Shown here one piece after another: positions 1 to 11,545 of a DNA stretch of 64,000 bases; position 1 is the first letter of the stretch; each line of letters opens with the position of its first letter. A model generated the notes under the pieces. That model searched no databases, was not told where the DNA came from, and saw only the letters and a program-made list of their open reading frames with translations. The translations under genes were made by a program, and so were the position numbers. The DNA is from Lucinisca nassula (lineage: Eukaryota; Mollusca; Bivalvia; Lucinida; Lucinidae), in contig OY757011.1 of NCBI GenBank assembly GCA_963580285.1, forward strand, positions 167,677,406 to 167,741,405. Direction: 5' to 3'.

Positions 1-49
1 ACCTGTCAGAAAAAAAACTGCTTTAACAAAGATAGACAACTAATAGTCA

Positions 50-348
50 GGCCCCCGCCCATAGGGGCTTGAAGAAATATATGGGCTGCATGATGCTTCC
101 ACGCAGAGCTGAATCCGGCCCGTACACTAGTACTGGTAAACCGCTTAGAGGATCTAAGCCTGTCCAGGAACCACGGTGTGAGGCGGACCGTCCATGCTAA
201 TAAACCCTATCGGTTTCATTGGGCGACAGGGCTTGAGATGTCATTTCATCTCAATGTCGGGTAAAAGTCCCACAAAATTGGAAGCAACGTCTCCAAAATG
301 ACCTTTACAGTGTTGACGGGGACGTTAAACCTCAAATCAAACAAACAA
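50..348 (+). mobile_element. SINE-like element S1 copy 1
   Basis: Starts GGCCCCCGCCCATA and ends in a CAAATCAAACAAACAAAC tail. The target duplication ACAACTAATAGTCA lies at 36-49 and 349-362. Full length, ~300 bp. No clear tRNA-type A/B boxes were seen. Confidence 0.85.
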
Positions 349-362
349 ACAACTAATAGTCA

Positions 363-740
363 TATCAGTTTCTTCCATCCCTAAATTTATGAAGTCTTAT
401 TCCCCATTTTCTGTCTAAAGTTAAGGAAATCAATAGTGTTTGGTATAGTTTTTTGGTTCACCATGCTCACTATACATAAATTCATTGTGAAATCGGCTTT
501 ACCGAGTGTACATACTAATTCAGTTTTAATATAGGACTGTTACTATATAAAAAACAACTAACCACTGCATCCCATATCTAACTATCTTAATACATGTTAT
601 ACATTATGGTGCCAAAGTATTTTCATGCATGGCATTAGAAATGGAACTTAGAAGAAGATTCATTTCCACACATTTGTTTAGAAGAAAATGAGAATCCTTA
701 TGGAACCGCATGACCACATGTAGACACAAGTGTCCTGATT
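363..740. other. Unassigned AT-rich sequence
   Basis: No ORF, hairpin or repeat relation seen. Confidence 0.5.
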
Positions 741-927
741 TTAGCTCTTATCATGCTGTTCATGACAACCCCTGTCTTTGGAAACAGTGTAGATCCAGAT
801 GATCAGGATCTACACTGTTTGGCATTCAGTTTATGAATTTGAAGCAATAAATTACATCAAGTAATTTGATTGGTTAATAGACAGAAATGGGTGTGGCTTA
901 AATGAATATTCAGCAAGAGAAGGGTGA
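741..927 (+). mobile_element. MITE family I copy 1
   Basis: Starts TTAGCTCTTATCATGCTG and ends AGAGAAGGGTGAA. The core hairpin is present but the loop is shortened to a direct GATGATCAGG junction. Confidence 0.8.
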
Positions 928-1272
928 AGCAGATCGTGACAATCTGTTTTTATTAAGAAATTAGAAAAATTATCACTTAATTATTACTGTTATGCCCCCT
1001 TATCTGGAGTATGGGAATCGACTTTAGGCAATTTAGTTCAGTATTCTTGAAACCAGGAATAGTTGCTGACAGATTTTGCTATAGGTGGTTAAGTTTTTTT
1101 CACAGGATGGTAGTGTTACCAAATATGCAGATAAATTAAATGTGCCTGTGTATTGTTTTTTCCATCAAAGGATTTATTTTCTTTTAGAACTGGACTATGT
1201 TCCAACTACTATGCACATATCTATTTTTGTATAAATTAATGAAACACATATCATATTGTTTGTGCCTTGAAA
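928..1272. other. Unassigned AT-rich sequence
   Basis: Nothing recognisable between MITE I copy 1 and the TA-target palindrome. Confidence 0.5.
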
Positions 1273-1274
1273 TA

Positions 1275-1766
1275 CACCACAACCTCATTATATCACGGTT
1301 CTTTATAACACAGTTTCAGGATGGATCCAAAAATGTATAGTGGTCATTTTTCTATGTAATCTATACATTTTTGTTTGGATAAACACGGTTGTTTAAAGGC
1401 ATTTATTCTTGATTATTGAGAACTATCATTTCATTACATAATATTATGTAGCCCTCAGTGCTGACTGAAGAGAAGTCCTCTGAGTTCAACAGGTGAGGGG
1501 CCTCCTTAGGGAAAATCAATAATACTAACTGTTGACTGGAGTGTACATTATTGATTTTCCCCATCAAGTGCCTCAGTTAGGGGATTCAACAAGAGCTACT
1601 TATCACCCTATTAAGGGCCGCCTTTGATCTGCTATGGACAGTACATCACAGGGGGCAATAAAAAAATTATCAACACACGGTGTGTACTACTGTTACAAGA
1701 ATAAATGCCTTTAAGTAACATGGTTTCTGCTTTGGACCCCATCAATAGTGTAAGAGGTTGTGGTGT
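1275..1766. mobile_element. Palindromic TIR element with TA target
   Basis: CACCACAACCTC at the left and its complement at the right, each next to TA. Long subterminal complementarity continues inward (AAAGGCATTTATTCTT with AAGAATAAATGCCTTT; AAAATCAATAAT with ATTATTGATTTT). TA plus CAC termini suggest a Tc1/mariner-type MITE. A TIR fragment recurs at about 19850. Confidence 0.7.
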
Positions 1767-2030
1767 AACTGTTCAATTTCATTTTGTTGTAATGTGCTGA
1801 ATCAGCTCTTAGGCACAAAAACATTCACTGGCATGTTAAATTGTTGCTTCTATCACAGTGAAGGTAACCATATATTTACAAGTTCAATCCTATATAAGGA
1901 ATATCAGAAACAGGGTTTTTTTTACAAAGCTTATTTGAAGCCTGTGTCATGATGGAGGAGAATTTATTCTTGTTTAATCCTTGAAGTTTGACCAAATCAG
2001 TTGTCAGAACATGCTCTAGGGATAAACCCA

Positions 2031-2215
2031 TTAACCCTTATCCTGCTGGATAAATTCTCCCTCTCCCATTGCTGATTTTCAACCAATCAATATATTTTTT
2101 CAATTCTTAAACTGCATGACAAACACTGTGGAGCCTGATCAGATGGCTTCTTTTTATCTAGATCTACACTGTTTGGAAAAGTAGGGGTTATCTGGAACAG
2201 CAGGATAAGGGTTAA
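2031..2215 (+). mobile_element. MITE family I copy 2
   Basis: TTAACCCTTATCCTGCTG and its complement CAGCAGGATAAGGGTTAA mark both ends, each including TTAA. The interior is more diverged than in other copies. Confidence 0.85.
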
Positions 2216-2280
2216 GGAGAAGAATTCATGTTGTTTTGGTTAATCCATGTTGTATTGGTTAATATTCTTGCTTTATAAAC

Positions 2281-2375
2281 CAGGGTTTGGTTCCTGGCTC
2301 ATCCAGACTTTCACATGAGCCCTTAAACCAACATCCCATCTCCATATGTCCTTAATTGTTGGTGGGATGTAAACA
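2281..2375 (+). mobile_element. SINE S3 fragment
   Basis: Keeps GGTTCCTGGCTCATCCAGAC through TTGGTGGGATGTAAAC; the A-box side is missing. Confidence 0.65.
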
Positions 2376-3341
2376 CTTTAGGGGCTGTCTTATCTGGATT
2401 ATACATGCTCACACACTTCTGTCAAAGTATAAGGTTACAAATTGCTTTTTGACATGTCAGCATACAGCTGATTTCTGTGAATGTAAAACTAGCTATTCAC
2501 CTCCTCCAATGCCAGTTTTGAAGATGACTACTATTATTTTCATTTGATGTTTGTATTTTTTTTCCAGGTAGTTTCTGCTCTTCATCCAGAGTTTGCTAGT
2601 CTAAACACAATTTGTTCCAATTCTTTTCACATAAGGTGTAATGATTTTTATTGCAGCAAGATGCTTTATCAGTAGTTACCATGCAATTCAGTCAAAATAC
2701 AAATCAAACAAAATGTTTCGTGAAAAATTTTGATATTTTGCTTGAATTTATTTTGTAAGCCTATGATGTTACATGTATTATTTTACAGTTAATGATCAAA
2801 GAGAAATGTGACGCATTTATGACTTATGTCTCATGCAGACAATGCAGGCTAGGATCAGATGCCACAAAATGTGGCATCTGATCCTGTATGCATTGTTTGC
2901 CAACAAAACATTTCTGTGTAACACTCCATACAGAATAGTTCAGTAATACCACAGCTTGTTTGAAAACTTGAGTTATGTACACAGTTCACATGTGTGTTAC
3001 CTGGAGTTACATTTTATACTAGTTTTAAGAAGGAATTTTGATCCATTTCCGTTATACTGCTGAAATTAATATATTCATTGTGTATTATTATTTACTTATT
3101 ATTGCCTCTACACATAGATTCCCGATGGACTGAGTAATAAAAAAAAATAGTATAAAAACTTCTTGTTTTCTTTGTTATATCCTCTAATAGACAACAGGTA
3201 TTTGTCAAAGGGACACCACTTTTAGGAAGAGGAAGTGGCTCTCCTTATATTATGTCCGCCTACTCCAACGGGAAGGGGACATATTGTTTTTGGTATGGAT
3301 CCTGTTTGCTTTGGCATCAGTGTAGTCTGTTTGAAGCACTA
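2376..3341. other. Unassigned sequence with one lone hairpin
   Basis: Apart from the core hairpin at 2836-2905, nothing is recognised. Confidence 0.5.
2836..2905. repeat. Stand-alone core hairpin
   Basis: CAGACAATGCAGGCTAGGATC pairs (imperfectly) with GATCCTGTATGCATTGTTTG around an ATGCCACAAAATGTGGCAT apex. No MITE termini are visible nearby. Confidence 0.7.
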
Positions 3342-3343
3342 TA

Positions 3344-3520
3344 CAGTCCAACCTGTATTAAGCAAGCACCTAAGGGATGATAAAAATGTGCTTGGTTTAG
3401 ACAGGTGCTTGCTTAATACAGGTGAATTTTAATGCATTTTCCTTTTTTGGGAACTAAGACATGCTTGCTTAAGACAGGTTGCTTGCTTAGTAGAGGTGGC
3501 CACTATGACAGGTTTTACGG
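3344..3520. mobile_element. Tc1/mariner-like MITE, TA target
   Basis: TA then CAGTCCAACCTGTATTAAGC at the left; complement of the right end reads CCGTAAAACCTGTCATAGTG, also next to TA. About 177 bp. Confidence 0.65.
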
Positions 3521-3599
3521 TATCTCCTGAACCTATGGTGGATTATGTTCAAACTGGATGGGGGATACAAGCCATTAGGTTTTGATGGCCTTGGACTCA

Positions 3600-4140
3600 T
3601 TTTCTAGGGCACAGGCTCCCAAAATCTGTCAATTTTGGGCCAGAAATGGCTTGTCTGCACCCTATCTCACGAATGAGTCATGAATTTTTGTTATACTTTG
3701 TATATGATTACAAACTACCAAAAATTTGGTTAAATTTTGGTGACCTCGACCTTACTTTGTGGTCACAGGCTCCCCTTATCTGTCAATTTTGGGCCAGAAA
3801 TGGCTTGTCTGCACCCTATATCATGAATGAATCAATGAATTTTTGTCAAACTTGATACAATACATTTCAAACAAGCAAGCGCCTATTAAAGGGATAACCA
3901 AAATGTGCTTGCTTAGGAGCTTGCTTAATACAGGGCAATTTTAACACATTTGTCTTTTTGGAGAACTGAATGCCTGCTTCCTTAAGACAGGTTGCTTGCT
4001 TAATAGAGGTGGCCACTAAGACAGGTTTAACAGTATTTCATTTCAATCTACCAAAAATTTGATAAAATTTTGGTGACTTTGACATTATATTCATGGTCAC
4101 AGGTTCCATTTTGGGCAAAAAATGACTTGTTTGCACCTTT
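3600..4140 (+). repeat. ~155-bp repeat units, 3 diverged copies
   Basis: GGGCCAGAAATGGCTTGTCTG plus preceding GTCACAGGCTCC recurs at about 3610, 3765 and (diverged) 4097. A decayed second copy of the 3,344 MITE lies between (3865-4034). Confidence 0.65.
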
Positions 4141-4159
4141 TCTCTAAAACGAATTCTTG

Positions 4160-4382
4160 GGGCCTCCGTGGCCTAGTGGTTAAGAGCGCTGACTCTTGAT
4201 CATTAGGACTCACCGCTGTGATTCGAGCCTCGCTCAGGTCATATGTGAGATGCCAAGTTCTGCAATGGAAAGTCAGGTGGTTTTTCTACGGGTGCTCTGG
4301 TTTTCATCCACCTGATTAACGATCGGCTCGATATGAGTGAAATAATCTTGAAAGGGCCGTAAAACCAAAACCCCAAAAAAAT
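4160..4382 (+). mobile_element. tRNA-derived SINE S2 copy 1
   Basis: tRNA-like head with A box TGGCCTAGTGGTTAAGAGC and B box GATTCGAGCCTCGC; body GGCTCGATATGAGTGAAATA; A-rich end. Exact 10-bp duplication CGAATTCTTG at 4150-4159 and 4383-4392. Confidence 0.92.
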
Positions 4383-4430
4383 CGAATTCTTGAATTGTGT
4401 TCATATGTGTGATGCAATGTATCATAATGT

Positions 4431-4612
4431 TCCTAAGTATAGGGACAGATAGGCCAAAGCAAACATTGCAGATCCCAGATCAGACAAAGGAGCAGTCTGA
4501 TCAGGGTCTACATGGTTTGCCACTTTGGACTCCTTGCCGAGTCATGAAAAAGACTTGTTAAATTTTAGGAGAATTACAGCAAGTCCTGGGTGTATCCAAA
4601 TTTTTAGGATTT
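4431..4612 (+). mobile_element. MITE family III copy a
   Basis: TCCTAAGTATAGGGACA at the left, hairpin core, GGACTCCTTGC box, and TTTTTAGGATTTTTA at the right. It abuts the end of the Helentron-like element at 4613. Confidence 0.75.
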
Positions 4613-4819
4613 TTAGCTCACCTGGGCCGAAGGCTCCAGGGGAGCTTATAGTATAGTGGGTCCTCCGTCGTCCGTCCACACTTTTGAGCAGCTATATCTC
4701 TGTATCCTGCAGGCTGATCTCAATCATTTCTCATCTGTAGCATGCCTCTGGTGGGGCATTGATGACATAAACTTTTTTTCGAAATCGCTCTAAAACTTTG
4801 GTTCCTATGGTAACCACAA

Positions 4820-5906
4820 GGTCCCATAGACTTACTATGGGAAAATGCTTGTCATCACCGTAGCGCCTTCAGTTTTGATCGGATCTTTCTGAAACTTATA
4901 TGTAAGGTGACTGGGGATAAAAACTCGGATGAGTTCGAAAACCGGCCAAGTCGGCCAATTTATCATAGAGTTACGTCCCTTTGATTGCTGAAAATGCCCA
5001 TTTTCGACCTTGTCATCACCGTAGCCCCTTCAGTTTTGATTAGATCTTTCTGAAACTTATATGTAATGTGGCTGGGGATAAAACCTCAGTTGAGTTCAAA
5101 AACAGGCCAAGTCCGCCGATTTATCATAGAGTTAAGTCCCTTTGATTGCTGAAAATGCCGATTTTTTACCTTGTCATCTTCGTAGCCCCTTCAGTTTTGA
5201 TCGGATCTTTCTGAAACTTATATGTAAGGTGGCTGGGGAAAAAATCTCGGATGAGTTCGAAAACTGACCAAGTCGGCCCATTTATCGTAGAGTAACGTCC
5301 CTTTGATTGCTGAAAATGCTGATTTTTGACCTTGTCATCACTGTAGCCCTTTCAGTTTTGATCGAATCTTCTGAAACTTATATGTAAAGTGGCTGAGGAT
5401 AAAATCTCCGATGAGTTCGAAAACCAGCAAAGTTGGTCCATTTATCACAGAGTAACATCCCTTTGATTGCTGAAAATGCCGATTTTTGACCTTGTCATCA
5501 CCGTAGCCCTTTCAGTTTTGATCGGATCTTTCTGAAACTTATATGCAAGGTGGCTGGGGATAAAACCTCGGATGAGTTCGCATACCAGCAAAGGTGGCCT
5601 ATTTATCATAGAGTAAGGTCCCATTGATTGCTGAAAATGTTGATTTTTTCCCTTGTCATCACTGTAGCCCCTTCAGTTTTGATCGGATCTTTCTGAAACT
5701 TATATGTAAGGTGGCTGGGGATAAAACCTCGGATGAGTTCGAAAACCGGCCAAGTTGCCACATTTACTATATAGTTATGTCCCTTTGATGGCTGAAAATG
5801 TTGATTTCTTAGCTTGTAATCACCGTAGCCCCTGCAGTTTTGATCTAATCTTTCTGAAACCTATATGTACGGTGACTGGAGATAAAACCTAGGATGAGTT
5901 TGAATA
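4820..5906 (+). repeat. ~170-bp satellite of H1, left part
   Basis: About six units with the shared words CTTGTCATCACCGTAGCCCC, TTCAGTTTTGATCGGATC and GATGAGTTCGAAAACC. Continues after the insertion at 10623-11300 in the same phase. Confidence 0.9.
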
Positions 5907-7030
5907 CCGGTGTCCCAGTTTATCTTGACCCCTGGGTAGCTTTACCCCCGGGGGTAAAGCTACTCAGGGGTAGCTTTACCCCCGGGGGTAAGGATATCCC
6001 GGGATATCTTTACCCCCACCCTGGATATCTTCACCCCCGGGGGTAAAGCTAAACTGGCCAGGATATCTTTACCCCCGGGGGTAAAGCTAAACTGGCCAGG
6101 ATATCTTTACCCCCACCCCAACTTTTGGGTATAAACTATTTTCTTAATACCCGATGTCTTCTTATATGTAAGAGAAGCAGGATAGTGGACTCGATGTATC
6201 ACTTTAACATTATTCGTTTCAATCATGACTCAGACTAATAGAACTACCCTTACTAAGAAATATGACCACATTATAGAGGCAAATGATTATTTAATAACTT
6301 CTTTTTGTCTATTTTCTTATTCAAAATGTCCCTTATGACAATCTTTCATAATCTTGCATTATCCCTGTCAGTGGTGGTGGTGAGTGCAAAGGCGGGGGTA
6401 AAGATATCCCGGCTGGGATATCTTTACCCCCCGGGGTAAAGCTAAACTGGCCAGGATATCTTTACCCCCACCCCAACTTTTGGGTATAAACTATTTTCTA
6501 AATGCCCAATTTCTTCTTATATGTAAGAGAAGCAAGATAGTGGACTCCATGTTTCACTTTAACACTTTTCGTTTCAATCGTGACTCGGACTATTAGAACT
6601 ATCCTTAGTAAGAAATATGACCATATTATAGAGGCGAATGATTATTTAATAACTTCTTTTTGTATATTTTCTTATTCAAAATGACCCTTATGACAATCTT
6701 TCACAATCTTGCATTATCCCTGTCAGTTGTGAAATGGGTGGTGGGGGTGAGTGGAAAGGTGGGGGTAAAGATATCCCAGCCGGGATATCTTTACCCCCGG
6801 GGGTAAAGCTAAACTGGCCAGGATATCTTTACCCCCACCCCAACTTTTGGGTATAAACTATTTTCTAAATGCCCAATTTCTTCTTATATGTAAGAGAAGC
6901 AAGATGGTGGACTCGATGTTTCACTTTAACATTTTTCGTTTCAATCATGACTCGGACTAATAGAACTACCCTTAGTAAGAAATATGACCATATTATAGAG
7001 GCAAATGATTATTTAATAACTTCTTTTTGT

Positions 7031-7105
7031 CTGCTTATGTCATCTGCTGAATTTTTTTGCAAACTTTTTAAAAATATTTTTGCATACAGGCAAACTGTGG
7101 GCCCA
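7031..7105 (+). mobile_element. MITE family IV fragment at an inverted-repeat junction
   Basis: ATTTTTGCATACAGGCAAACTG and the adjoining TCATCTGCTGAATT segment match family IV. The fragment sits exactly where the left-arm units of the 4.7-kb element give way to right-arm units. Confidence 0.6.
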
Positions 7106-7657
7106 GAAAATAGTTTATACCCAAAAGTTGGGGTGGGGGTAAAGATATCCTGGCCAGTTTAGCTTTACCCGGGGGGGTAGAGATATCCCAGCCGGGATAT
7201 CTTTACCCCCGCCTTTGCACTCACCACGACCACTGACAGGGATAATGCAAGATTATGAAAGATTGTCATAAGGGACATTTTGAATAAGAAAATATACAAA
7301 AAGAAGTTATTAAATAATCATTTGCCTCTATAATGTGGTCATATTTCTTAGTAAGGGTAGTTCTATTAGTCTGAGTCATGATTGAAACGAAAAATGTTCA
7401 AGTGAAACATCGAGTCCACTATCTTGCTTCTCTTAAGCCCCTGTCACACTATGCCGCGTTTTCACTGCGATGGGATGGCGTTATTTATTTTTTCAGAATG
7501 CCGCGAGATCGCAAGAAATATGGGATATTTTTGTGAACATGGATCTGTCATGGCGTCTGTACAGCGACCAAGACGTTGCTACGGAGCTTACATGGCGATC
7601 TATCGAGATCCTGCGGCGTTCTTGATGGCGATTGTATGCGCTCTCACAGCGCTTCCT

Positions 7658-7740
7658 CTGCGCTTTTACGGCGCTCACAATGCGTGCACTGCGCTTTTAC
7701 GGCGCTCTCAATGCGTGCACTGCGCTTTTACGGCGCTCAC
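7658..7740 (+). repeat. 31-bp minisatellite, 2.7 units
   Basis: Unit CTGCGCTTTTACGGCGCTCA plus CAATGCGTGCA, nearly identical between units. Lies within the 1.5-kb TIR element. Confidence 0.85.
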
Positions 7741-7790
7741 TTGTAGAAGAAGTTCTCAAAGTGTAAACAGACATCTTCATCAGTCGAACA

Positions 7791-8198
7791 GTTTTGTTTG
7801 ATTTGAGGTTTAACGTCCCATCAACACATTATAGGTAATTTTGGAGACGTTGCTTCTAATTTTGTGGGTAGAAGCCTCGGTGGTGCAGTGGTTACGCTAC
7901 TCGCCTTGTAAACCAGGGATCGCAGGATCGATCCCGGGCTTCTCCAGACTTTCGGATGAGTCTTTAAACCGAGGTCCCGTCTCCGTATGACCTTAGCTGT
8001 TGGTGGGACGTAAAACTAAAACTCACTCACTCTAATTTTGTGGGACTTTTACCCGACATTGAGATGAAATGACATCTCAATCTCTGTCATCCAATGAAAC
8101 TAATAGGGTTAATAAGCACGGATGGTCCGACTCGCGCCCCTTTGCCTGGGCAAGCTTAGATCCCCTAAGCGGTTTACCAGTACTCCTGTGCCGTCGGA
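7791..8198 (-). mobile_element. SINE-like S1 copy 2, 5'-truncated and split by another SINE
   Basis: The tail lies at 7791 and the body runs to CCAGTACTCCTGTGCCGTCGG; the head is missing. Interrupted at 7869-8030. Confidence 0.82.
7869..8030 (+). mobile_element. tRNA-derived SINE S3 inside S1
   Basis: A-box-like TGGTGCAGTGGTTACGC and B-box-like GGATCGATCCC near the start, then GGTGGGACGTAAAACTAAA and an ACTCACTCAC tail. Exact 14-bp duplication TCTAATTTTGTGGG at 7855-7868 and 8031-8044. Confidence 0.92.
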
Positions 8199-8336
8199 AG
8201 CAAGTCCATCGCAATCACCGCAAGCAGGAGCAAGTCCACCGCCATTACCTTACCCGGAATGAGTCACCTCAGAAGTAGGTTTTTCGGGACAGTACACACA
8301 ATCAAACTCTTCTCTAGCCACTATTTTTACAAGCGG

Positions 8337-8643
8337 GCGGCCCCCTCCCATCGGGACTCGAAGAAATAGATGGGCTGCATGATGCTTCCACGCAGAGCTG
8401 AAACCGACCTCAAACGAGTACTGGCCCAGGCAAAGCGGTCCGAGATACGTGTAAACTCTATTGGTGTAAACATGCTTATACGTGTAAACTCTATTGGTTT
8501 CATTGGGCGACAGGGCTTGAGATGTCATTTCATCTCAAAGTCGGGTAAAAGTCCAACAAAATTGGAAGCAACGTCTCCAAAATGACTTATACGGTGTTGA
8601 CTGGGACGTTAAATATCAAATCAATCAATCAGTTAATCAATTA
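8337..8643 (+). mobile_element. SINE-like S1 copy 3
   Basis: Full length. The target duplication TACAAGCGG lies at 8328-8336 and 8644-8652. A short internal duplication (GTGTAAACTCTATTGGT twice) is present. Confidence 0.88.
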
Positions 8644-10622
8644 TACAAGCGGAGCTTATATGGCGTTGTAGGAGACCTCTATGCGCCCCTGCCGAGCTCC
8701 TGTAGCGTTGTAGGAGACCTTACTGCGCTGCTATGGCAACCTTACAGCGACCTCGCTGCGCTCTGATCAGAACGCAGAGCGACGGCGTTTGTTTTGAGCA
8801 TGCTCAAAATGCGCGCCGTCGCTTGGCGTTCTATGCGATCCCAACGCGTCTACTGGCGACGCCACTGCGTTGCTACGGCGATGTTTGCGATCGTACTGGG
8901 TGCACCTCGGCGTTCTGCATTTTTCTTGGACGCTGGAGCTCTGGTGTGACAGGGGTTTTACATATAAGAAGAAATTGGGCATTTAGAAAATACTTTATAC
9001 CCAAAAGTTGGGGTGGGGGTAAAGATATCCTGGCCAGTTTAGCTTTACCCCCGGGGGTAAAGATATCCCAGCCGGGATATCTTTACCCCCGCCTTTGCAC
9101 TCACCACCACCACTGACAGGGATAATGCAAGATTATGAAAGATTGTCATAAGGGACATTTTGAACAAGAAAATATGCAAAAAGAAGTTATTAAATAATCA
9201 TTTGCCTCTTAAATGTGGTCATATTTCTTAGTAAGGGTAGTTCTATTAGTCTAAGTCATGATTGAAACGAAAAATGTTAAAGTGAAACATCGAGTCCACT
9301 ATCTTGCTTCTCTTACATATAAGAAGAAATTGGGCATTTAGAAAAGTTAATACCCAAAAGTTGGTGTGGGGGTAAAGATATCCTGGCCAGTTTAGCTTTA
9401 CCCCCGGGGGTAAAGATATCCCAGCCGGGATATCTTTACCCCCGCCTTTCCAACCACCACCCATTTCACAACTGATGGGGATAATGCAAGGTTCTGAAAG
9501 ATTGTCATAAGGGACATTTTGAATAAGAAAATATACAAAAAGAAGATATTAAATAATAATTTGCCTCTATAATATGGTCATATTTCTTTCTAAGGGTAGT
9601 TCTATAAGTCCGAGTCACAATTGAAACGAAAAATGTTCAAGTGAAACATCGAGTCCACTATCTTGCTTCTCTTACATATAAGAAGAAATTGGGCATTTAG
9701 AAAATAGTTTATACCCAAAAGTTGGGGTGGGGGTAAAGATATCCTGGCCAGTTTAGCTTTACCCCCGGGGGTAAAGATATTCCAGCCGGGATATCTTTAC
9801 CCCCGCCTTTGCACTCACCACGACCACTGACAGGGATAATGCAAGATTATGAAAGATTGTCATAAGGGACATTTTGAATAAGAAAATATACAAAAAGAAG
9901 TTATTAAATAATCATTTGCCTCTATAATGTGGTCATATTTCTGAGTAAGGGTAGTTCTATTAGTCTGAGACACGATTGAAACGAAAAATGTTAAAGTGAA
10001 ACATCAAGTCCACTTTCTTGCTTCTCTTACATATAAGAAGAAATTGGGCATTTAGAAAATAGTTTATACCCAAAAGTTGGGGTGGGGGTAAAGATATCTT
10101 GGCCAATTTAGCTTTACCCCGGGGGTAAAGATATCCCAGTCGGGATATCTTTACCCCCGCCTTTCCACTCACCACCACCACCCATTTCACAACTGACAGG
10201 GATAATGCAAGATTATGAAAGATTGTCATAAGCAACATTTTGAATAAGAAAATATACAAAAAAGAAGTTAGTTAATATTCATTTGCCTCTATAATATGGT
10301 CATATTTCTTACTAAGGGTAGTCCTATTAGTCCGAGTCATGATTGAAACGAAAAAATGTTAAAGTGAAACATCCAGTCCACTATCTTGCTTCACTTACAT
10401 ATAAGAAGAAATTGGGCATTAAGAAAATAGTTTATACCCAAAAGTTGGGGTGGGGGTAAAGATATCCTAGCCAGTTTAGCTTTACCCCCGGGGGTAAAGA
10501 TATCCCAGCCGGGATATCTTTACCCCCGGGGGTGAAGATATCCAGGGTGGGGGTAAAGATATCCCGGGATATCTTTACCCCCGGGGGTAAAGCTACCCAG
10601 GGGGTAAAGATAAACTGTTACA

Positions 10623-11545
10623 CCGGCCAAGTTGGCCCATTTATCATAGAGTTACGTCCCTTTGATTGCTGAAAATGCCGATTTTTGACCTTGTTATCAC
10701 GGTAGCCCCTTCAGTTTTGATCGGATCTTTCTGAAACTTATATGTAAGGTGACTGGTGATAAAATCTTGAATGAGTTCGAAAACAGGCCAAGTCAGCCCA
10801 TTTATCGTAGAGTTATGTCCCTTTGATGGCTGAAAATGTTGATTTTTGACCTTGTCATTATTGTAGCCCCTTCAGTTTTGATCAGATTTTTCTGAAACTT
10901 ATATGTAAGGTGGCTGGGGATGAAACCTCGGATGAGTTCGAAAACTGGCTCATTTATTTTAGAGTAACATCCCTTTGATTGCTAAAAATGCCAAATTTTG
11001 ACCTTGTCATCACCGTAGCCCCTTCAGTTTTGATCGGATTTTTCTGAAACTTATACGTGAGGTGGCTGGGAATAAAATCTTTGATGAGTTTGAATACTGT
11101 CCAAGTCTGATCGGATCTTTCTGAAACTTACATGTAAGATGGCTGGGAATAAAACCTCAGGTGAGTTCGAATACCGGCCAAGTCGGTACATTTATCATAG
11201 AGTGACGTGCCTTTGATTGCTTAAAATGCCTATTTTCGACATTGTCATCACTGCTGCCCCTTTAGTTTTGAACGGATCTTCATGAAACTTACAAACAAGG
11301 AAGTCAGGCAGAAAGCTTGGAGGAGTTTGAAAACTCTTGTTTTTGAACTTGTCATCACCATAGCCACTTCAGTTTAGATCGGTTCTTCTTAGCAAGTCAG
11401 GAATAAAAGCTTGAATGAGTTTGAAAACCAGTGAGGTCAGCCTGTTTATCATAGAGTTACATTCTACTTGATTTTCAGAAAATGCTTACCCTGTCATCAC
11501 CATGTCCTCCCATAAAGCCTTCAGTAAAGGTTGGCACTTCCTTAA
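10623..11545 (+). repeat. ~170-bp satellite of H1, right part
   Basis: Further units in the same orientation as 4820-5906, increasingly diverged towards 11.5 kb. The first unit begins mid-repeat at CCGGCCAAGTTGGCCC because of the inserted element. Confidence 0.88.

Larger units (their letters stand above)
7436..8957. mobile_element. 1.5-kb TIR element AGCCCCTGTCACAC, TTA duplication
   Basis: Left AGCCCCTGTCACAC and right (complement) AACCCCTGTCACAC. TTA lies at 7433-7435 and 8958-8960; joining the flanks restores CTTCTCTTACATATAAG, as in every neighbouring unit of the host element. A 3-bp TTA target fits PIF/Harbinger-like transposition (inference). The GC-rich interior has no transposase and hosts two SINE-like copies. 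Confidence 0.82.
5911..10622. mobile_element. 4.7-kb inverted-repeat element with CCGG target duplication
   Basis: Left end TGTCCCAGTTTATCTTGACC and right end (complement) TGTAACAGTTTATCTTTACC give TGT...ACA termini, followed by runs of CCCCCGGGGGTAAAG and GATATC palindromes. CCGG lies at 5907-5910 and 10623-10626. The arms are built from ~355-bp units: about three in the left arm (from 6107, 6459 and 6823) and about six reversed in the right arm. No transposase was recognised; the class is unknown. Confidence 0.8.

Noticed and set aside
4160..4240. tRNA gene
   Set aside because: A/B-box-like sequences and tRNA resemblance are present, but a body, A-rich end and 10-bp target duplication show a SINE. 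The same holds for 7869, 14377, 26164 and 48650.
7424..7801. 125-codon open frame
   Set aside because: It spans the boundary between the 4.7-kb element and the 1.5-kb TIR element and is built from a GC-rich minisatellite; no protein family pattern.
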